NCBI GenBank assembly: GCA_005800405.1
Contig: SYFN01000259.1
Location: 1 to 20,395, forward strand
Direction: 5' to 3'
DNA from: Burkholderiales bacterium
GTDB taxonomy: Bacteria; Pseudomonadota; Gammaproteobacteria; Burkholderiales; Burkholderiaceae_D
Length of the DNA stretch: 20,395 nucleotides
The notes beneath the pieces are model-generated. The model was given only the letters and a program-made list of their open reading frames with translations. It searched no databases and was not told the origin of the DNA. The translations under genes were made by a program, and so were the position numbers. This document shows positions 16,177 through 20,395 of the stretch, one piece after another; position 1 is the stretch's first letter, and every line of letters starts with the position of its first letter.

Positions 16177-16809
16177 CTATGGTTTTTTGACGGTATTCCC
16201 GGCCCACGGCAAGCCCGCGCTGTACGGCATCGCGGGCTCGTACCGGCGTTGGATGGCGGGGTAATCATCCAGGGTCAAACCTTGCGCCTTATGCGTCATG
16301 ATCCACGGGAAAATCGCAATGTCGGCGATGCTGTACTCACCAAGCAGATACGCAGTACTTTGCGAGAGCTGGGTATCAAGTACCCGGTAGAGTCTTTGCG
16401 TTTCCGTCGCGTAGCGCTCGATCGCATACGGCAGCTGCTCGGGGGCATAGAGTTTGAAGTGACCATGCTGACCCAGCATAGGCCCGAGGCCACCTACTTG
16501 CCACATCAGCCACTGCTGTACGCCCAGCTTGCTGCGCCAGTCAGTTGGGTGCAGCTGACCGGATTTATCAGCGAGATATTGCAGAATCGCGCCGCTCTCG
16601 AATACCGAGACGGGTGCGCCGCCATCCGCGGGCGCGCGATTCACCACAGCCGGTATGCGGTTGTTGGGGCTGATCTGCAAAAACGCAGGGTCAAATTGCT
16701 CGCCCTTGCCCAGATTGACGGGTACAACACGATAAGCCAGCGCCAGCTCCTCGGGCGCAATCGAAATTTTCCAGCCATTGGGCGTAGGCCAATAGTAGAG
16801 ATCAATTAT
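16177..16809 (-). CDS. YfcG-like glutathione S-transferase with non-canonical ATA start
   Basis: From ATA at 16809 the frame encodes 210 residues: an N-terminal thioredoxin-fold domain (IDLYYWPTPNGWKISIA, then VNLGKGEQFDPAFLQ, then ISPNNRIPAVV) and an all-helical C-terminal domain. If ATA is residue 1, Thr9 and Asn11 fall where E. coli YfcG has its glutathione-contacting residues. YfcG-like enzymes act as disulfide-bond reductases. There is no ATG, GTG or TTG at the natural start. The frame begins directly after, and in phase with, the TGA stop of the acyl-CoA dehydrogenase, and GAGG lies seven bases before ATA. The first conventional initiator (TTG, 16680) would remove 43 residues, including the glutathione site. 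One G-to-A change from ATG explains this; translation may be weak, or the base may be a sequencing error. Confidence 0.82.
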   Translation of the reverse strand: MIDLYYWPTPNGWKISIAPEELALAYRVVPVNLGKGEQFDPAFLQISPNNRIPAVVNRAPADGGAPVSVFESGAILQYLADKSGQLHPTDWRSKLGVQQWLMWQVGGLGPMLGQHGHFKLYAPEQLPYAIERYATETQRLYRVLDTQLSQSTAYLLGEYSIADIAIFPWIMTHKAQGLTLDDYPAIQRRYEPAMPYSAGLPWAGNTVKKP

Positions 16810-17958
16810 TCAAAGTCCTCGTGCAATCACTTCGCGCATGATCTCGTTGGTACCGCCGTAAATGCGTTGTACCCGCGCATCGGCAAACATGCGCGCAATC
16901 GGATACTCGTTCATATAGCCAGAGCCGCCAAAGAGCTGCACACATTCATCCAGCACTTTACCTTGCTGCTCGGTCGCCCACATCTTGACCATCGAGGCAG
17001 TCACGGTATCGAGCTTGCCCGCGACCTGATCTTCGACACAGCGGTCGACAAAGGTCCGCGTGGCTTTGGCGATGGCGGCAATCTCGGCGAGTTTGAATCG
17101 GGTATTTTGAAAATCAAACAGTGACTTGCCAAAGGCATGACGCTCTTTGGTGTAGGCCAGTGTCATTTCCAGCGCACCCTCAATGGCTGCTGCCGCGGTA
17201 ACACCGATAATGGCGCGCTCATAGGGCAGGTCCGACATCAGCTGAAAGAATCCCTGACCTTTGACACCACCTAATACGGCACTTGCTGACACCGTCACAT
17301 CATCGAAAAACAACTCAGCCGTGTCTTGTGATTTCATGCCCATTTTGTCGAGTATACGGCCTACTTTGAAGCCGGCGCGGTCTTTGGTTTCTACGATCAG
17401 GATGGAGATGCCACGCGCACCTTGTTGGGGGTCGGTTTTTACAACGAGCAGTACCAGACCAGCCAGATAGCCATTCGTGATGAACGTCTTTGCACCGTTG
17501 ATGACGTAAGTATCACCACGATGCTCTGCGCGAGTACGTATACCTTGCAGGTCGGAGCCGCCACCAGGCTCGGTCATGGCGATTGCACCGACGAGCTCGC
17601 CGCTGGCGAGTTTGGGTAAATAGGTACGCTGCTGTTCGGGTGTACCGTGATGCACAAAATATTGCGCGACGATGCTGTGTACCGAAGTCGCCATGCCGGT
17701 CAGACCACGACGTGCCATCTGATCGTCGAATAGCGCTTCGTGGCGAAAGTCACCGCCACCACCGCCGAATGCTTCGGGTACATTCACACACAAAAGACCA
17801 AGCTCGCCGGCACGGCGCCAGATCGCATGACCCACATGACCCTGCTTGCGCGCAGCTTCGTCCTGCGGGGCAACTTCATGATCAAGAAAGCGTGCCACGT
17901 TATCGCGGAACAGATCCAGCTCTTCGTTCATCCACGAGGGGCGTAAATCAATAGACAT
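16810..17958 (-). CDS. Acyl-CoA dehydrogenase, LCAD/isovaleryl-CoA dehydrogenase type
   Basis: A 382-residue FAD flavoprotein catalysing alpha,beta-dehydrogenation of an acyl-CoA. ATG 17958 is preferred over the upstream in-frame ATG 18060 because GAGG lies five bases before it, it gives the standard N-terminus and it avoids overlap with the enoyl-CoA hydratase gene. The FAD/substrate signature AMTEPGGGSDLQGIRTRA is at 127-144, and the C-terminal FGGSGYMNEYPIARMFADAR at 343-362. At the position of the usual MCAD-type catalytic glutamate the protein has YGGT (367-370) instead of YEGT. Instead E247 in PYER matches the helix-G glutamate of long-chain and isovaleryl-CoA dehydrogenases. This fits a long or branched substrate. 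It is 31 bases downstream of the first crotonase and contiguous with the GST gene. Confidence 0.92.
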   Translation of the reverse strand: MSIDLRPSWMNEELDLFRDNVARFLDHEVAPQDEAARKQGHVGHAIWRRAGELGLLCVNVPEAFGGGGGDFRHEALFDDQMARRGLTGMATSVHSIVAQYFVHHGTPEQQRTYLPKLASGELVGAIAMTEPGGGSDLQGIRTRAEHRGDTYVINGAKTFITNGYLAGLVLLVVKTDPQQGARGISILIVETKDRAGFKVGRILDKMGMKSQDTAELFFDDVTVSASAVLGGVKGQGFFQLMSDLPYERAIIGVTAAAAIEGALEMTLAYTKERHAFGKSLFDFQNTRFKLAEIAAIAKATRTFVDRCVEDQVAGKLDTVTASMVKMWATEQQGKVLDECVQLFGGSGYMNEYPIARMFADARVQRIYGGTNEIMREVIARGL

Positions 17959-17989
17959 GTAAACCTCGTTGCGTGATGCGGCTATCAGT

Positions 17990-18802
17990 TTAGGTACGGG
18001 GAAATACGGGTGGACGTTTTTCAAGAAATGCGCGTACGCCCTCGGAAAACGCCGCCCCATCGATCAATTCATGCTGCCGAGCGCGTTCATAATCAAGCTG
18101 CTGCTGCAAATCGTTTTTCAGTGATTGATCAAAAATAGCCCGTGTTTCGGTTGCTGCATGCTCGGGCAAGTTCGCAAGGCGCTGGGTGATGCGCGCTGCT
18201 TCTTCAGCCAGCGCATCGTCGTCCACACAAGACCAGATCATGCCCCAGGCAGCGGCCTGCTCGGCGCTGATGCGTTGGCCCAACAAGGTCATTGCCGTTG
18301 CGCGACCCGTACCGATCAAGCGCGGTAAAAACCAGCTCGATCCCATGTCGGGCACGATGCCCAACGCCGACATGAAAGGCAGGTAGACATAAGCCGAGCG
18401 AACTGCAATCACGATGTCGGCAGCAAAGGCAATGCCCACGCTACCGCCTGCAACGGGGCCGTTTAATATCGTCAGGATGGGAAAGGGCAGGCTGCGCAAG
18501 TCGGCAATCACTTTGTTGTGACGCGTTCGCATCTGATCGTCGGTCCATTCGCCCCGAGTCTGTTCGCCCACATGCGTGGCTTGCGCATGCATGCCAGTCA
18601 GATCTGCGCCGACAGAAAAGGCTTTGCCGGCACCGGTGAGCTGCAACACGCGCACGCCAGGGCCTGCACGCAGCTGTTCGATGGTGGACATCAAGCCGTC
18701 GATCAGTCTCACCGATAACGCATTGAGCTTGGACGGTTCGTTGAAGGTGAGCGTGGCGATACCGTTGGCGATCTTGAGTTGTATGGCGTCGTGGTTGGTC
18801 AT
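17990..18802 (-). CDS. Crotonase-fold enoyl-CoA hydratase/isomerase, PaaG-like
   Basis: A 270-residue crotonase. The first oxyanion-hole segment is FSVGADLTG at 62-70 and the second is NGPVAGGSVGIAFAADIVIA near 114-133. The two glutamates used by hydratases are absent: the helix normally reading GGGCELA is GGSVGIA, and the second position is occupied by FMSALG. Asp152 in GIVPDMGSSWFLPRLIG matches the catalytic aspartate of PaaG-type isomerases. A double-bond or epoxide-type isomerase is therefore likelier than a hydratase. The C-terminal EGVRAFLEKRPPVF is typical. It starts three bases after the stop of the second crotonase. Confidence 0.9.
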   Translation of the reverse strand: MTNHDAIQLKIANGIATLTFNEPSKLNALSVRLIDGLMSTIEQLRAGPGVRVLQLTGAGKAFSVGADLTGMHAQATHVGEQTRGEWTDDQMRTRHNKVIADLRSLPFPILTILNGPVAGGSVGIAFAADIVIAVRSAYVYLPFMSALGIVPDMGSSWFLPRLIGTGRATAMTLLGQRISAEQAAAWGMIWSCVDDDALAEEAARITQRLANLPEHAATETRAIFDQSLKNDLQQQLDYERARQHELIDGAAFSEGVRAFLEKRPPVFPRT

Positions 18803-18805
18803 GGT

Positions 18806-19615
18806 TTATTCCGGATCATGAAACACAGGCGGACGTTTTTCGATATTGGCTTGAACTGCTTCCATTTGTTCTGCGCGACCGATCAGCCGGCTTTGCTCAT
18901 CGGCCTCGGCAAGCAGCAAGTCGGCATCACTGGCGTTACCCCATTGATTGAGCATGCGCTTGGCCGCACGCAGCGCCAGTGGACTTCGCTCGGTCATCTC
19001 TTGTGCCATATGCAAGGCAGTGGCGAGCGGATCATCGACGACGCGCGTGGCCAGCCCGAGCTGCACCGCTTCGAGACCACCGACGATACGCCCTATGTAG
19101 ATCAGATCGCGCGCCACATCAGCACGGACAAGCTGACGCATAAAGAGCATGCCGGCCATGTCGAGCACCAGTCCCCATTTGATTTCCATCACCGACATTT
19201 TGATGTCGGCAGTGACGAGTCTGAGGTCGGCGCCAAGTGCAATCTGCAAACCGCCACCAAAAGCGACACCCTGCAGTGCTGCGATCACGGGCACCGGTAT
19301 ATCGCGCCAGACGGTGGCAACGCGCTGAAAATTGTTGGCGTCACCATGGGTGCGTTCGATAAGTCGGGCCGGATCGATCATGTCGATGCCCGCTTTCATG
19401 TTCTCGAAATTGACCAAATAAAGACCCGCACAAAATGCACGACCTTCGCCACGCAGCACGACGGCACGTACGCCACTGTTGGTAATCAGCGATTCACCGA
19501 CATCGATGACTGCAGCAAACATGGCGGACGCGAGTGCGTTCATTTTCTCGGGCCGGTTGAGGATGACTTCGGCGATGCCGCTGGTGTGGTGCACGATACG
19601 AACGAGTTCGGTCAT
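18806..19615 (-). CDS. Crotonase-fold enoyl-CoA hydratase/isomerase family protein
   Basis: A 269-residue crotonase starting at ATG 19615. The longer frame from 19729 was not used, because it overlaps the racemase gene and adds 38 residues unlike the family. Oxyanion-hole segments are FCAGLYLVNF at 61-70 and ALQGVAFGGGLQIALGADLRLV from 113. The first hydratase glutamate (GGGCELA in rat enoyl-CoA hydratase) is Gln124 here, while Glu144 (VMEIKWGL) lies at the second glutamate position and Asp152 follows at the PaaG-type aspartate position. Hydratase activity is uncertain; isomerase, hydrolase or retro-aldol roles are possible. The C-terminal NIEKRPPVF is shared with the neighbouring crotonase. 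Confidence 0.88.
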   Translation of the reverse strand: MTELVRIVHHTSGIAEVILNRPEKMNALASAMFAAVIDVGESLITNSGVRAVVLRGEGRAFCAGLYLVNFENMKAGIDMIDPARLIERTHGDANNFQRVATVWRDIPVPVIAALQGVAFGGGLQIALGADLRLVTADIKMSVMEIKWGLVLDMAGMLFMRQLVRADVARDLIYIGRIVGGLEAVQLGLATRVVDDPLATALHMAQEMTERSPLALRAAKRMLNQWGNASDADLLLAEADEQSRLIGRAEQMEAVQANIEKRPPVFHDPE

Positions 19616-19634
19616 CGAGAGTCCGTCGCTAAAA

Positions 19635-20395
19635 TCAGATGATGCCACTGGCGCGCAAGTGGGTGATGGTCGCGTCATCAATTCCCCAGTCGCGCAGAAT
19701 CGCTTCGCTGTGTTCACCCGCAGCGGCAATGGACGCGGGTGGTGCTGGCGGCGTACGAGAAAAGCGTGGTGCCGGCGCAGGCTGAGTTACACCATCAATC
19801 TCGATGAAGGTTTCGCGTGCGTGATTGTGCGGATGATGAATCGCTTCCTCCCAATCCAGCACGGGCGCAAAGCAGGCGTCGCTGCCTTCGAGCAGAGTAC
19901 ACCATTCGTCTCGGGTTTTCATTGCGAATAGTGCTGCAGTTTTTTCTTTCAAAGCGGGCCATGCTGCGTTGTCATTCTGCGTATCAAAGGCGGTATCGGT
20001 GGCACCGATTTTCTCGCGTAGTAGCGCATAGAACTGGGGTTCGATGGCGCCCACGCTCACATACTTGCCGTCCGCGCAGCGGTAGTTATCGTAGAAATGC
20101 GCAGCACCATCGAGGAAATTGGCATGACGTGTGTTCTTCCATGCGCCGCCGGCCTTGAAGCCGTAAAACATAGCCGATAGCAGCGCTGCGCCATCCGTCA
20201 TTGCAGCATCAATCACTTGACCTTGGCCCGTTTTTTTTGCCTCGAGCAGTGCGCACACGATACCGAAGGCCAGCATCAAACCACCACCGCCAAAGTCGCC
20301 GATGAGATTGAGCGGTACGGGCGGTGGCGTACTCTCGGTTCCCATTGCGTGCAGCGCACCGGAGAGCGCCACATAGTTCAGATCATGACCTGCCG
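19635..20395 (-). CDS. Alpha-methylacyl-CoA racemase (CoA-transferase family III), N-terminus beyond window
   Basis: The last 252 residues or so of a family III CoA-transferase fold protein. The frame is open to the window edge, and the visible sequence begins [18 protein letters not shown]. By comparison with the Mycobacterium tuberculosis racemase, the catalytic histidine (GHD), aspartate (GDFGGGG) and glutamate ([12 protein letters not shown]) are all present. The enzyme interconverts 2R- and 2S-methylacyl-CoA so that beta-oxidation can proceed. GTG 20372 is an internal codon, not a start. About 100-120 residues are missing. The gene lies 19 bases upstream of the second crotonase in the same direction. 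Confidence 0.9.
   Translation of the reverse strand, partial: AGHDLNYVALSGALHAMGTESTPPPVPLNLIGDFGGGGLMLAFGIVCALLEAKKTGQGQVIDAAMTDGAALLSAMFYGFKAGGAWKNTRHANFLDGAAHFYDNYRCADGKYVSVGAIEPQFYALLREKIGATDTAFDTQNDNAAWPALKEKTAALFAMKTRDEWCTLLEGSDACFAPVLDWEEAIHHPHNHARETFIEIDGVTQPAPAPRFSRTPPAPPASIAAAGEHSEAILRDWGIDDATITHLRASGII

Noticed and set aside
16126..17124. 332-residue plus-strand frame opposite the GST and acyl-CoA dehydrogenase genes
   Set aside because: Spans two convincing minus-strand genes and has no family features.
17959..18060. N-terminal extension of the acyl-CoA dehydrogenase from ATG 18060
   Set aside because: Overlaps the crotonase gene by 71 bases, is unlike the family and lacks a Shine-Dalgarno, whereas ATG 17958 has GAGG at the right distance.
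18779..19642. 287-residue plus-strand frame opposite the second crotonase
   Set aside because: Histidine- and aspartate-rich shadow of a well-supported crotonase.

Overview
The window looks like a chromosomal catabolic region of a proteobacterium. A betaproteobacterium is my best guess, because of the moderate-to-high GC by eye, the LivHMGF-type uptake operon with an embedded acyl-CoA ligase, a DUF4174 protein and a LexA box of the TACTG-N10-CAGTA type. I cannot name a species. No RNA gene, insertion sequence, phage gene, CRISPR array or transcriptional regulator was found.

Layout. (1) Positions 1-3976, minus strand: three overlapping genes. In transcription order they are an FAD-binding subunit, a fused [2Fe-2S]/molybdopterin subunit of the xanthine dehydrogenase family, and the N-terminal part of an Fe-S protein resembling those annotated as 6-hydroxynicotinate reductase. 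The last gene runs off the left edge. (2) Position 4401, plus strand and divergent: a Tat-exported serine hydrolase of the class C beta-lactamase/EstB fold. (3) 5792-7337: a small accessory-looking patch. It holds a DUF4174 secreted protein and a UmuD-like protein on the minus strand, a near-perfect LexA (SOS) box directly upstream of the latter, and a divergent small secreted protein of the surface-adhesin E type. (4) 7781-15467, plus strand: livH-livM-livG-livF, a long-chain-type acyl-CoA ligase, the periplasmic binding protein, then a nitronate monooxygenase-like flavoprotein. (5) 15528-20395, minus strand and convergent: a gene train read right to left. It encodes an alpha-methylacyl-CoA racemase (partial), two crotonase-fold enzymes, an acyl-CoA dehydrogenase of LCAD/IVD type, a YfcG-like glutathione transferase and a 2-hydroxychromene-2-carboxylate isomerase-like (kappa GST/DsbA fold) protein.

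How it fits together (inference): regions 4 and 5 together look like import of a carboxylic acid, its CoA activation and beta-oxidation. The racemase suggests that 2-methyl-branched acyl-CoAs are among the intermediates. Region 1 looks like a separate pathway in which a molybdenum enzyme hydroxylates an N-heteroaromatic ring and an Fe-S protein may then reduce it.

The most unusual items are four: the molybdenum hydroxylase/putative ring reductase operon; an SOS-controlled UmuD-like protein that appears to have lost its Ser-Lys dyad and has no umuC next to it; a GST gene with no ATG/GTG/TTG at its natural start, which begins at ATA directly after and in frame with the stop of the acyl-CoA dehydrogenase gene; and two crotonases with altered catalytic positions.
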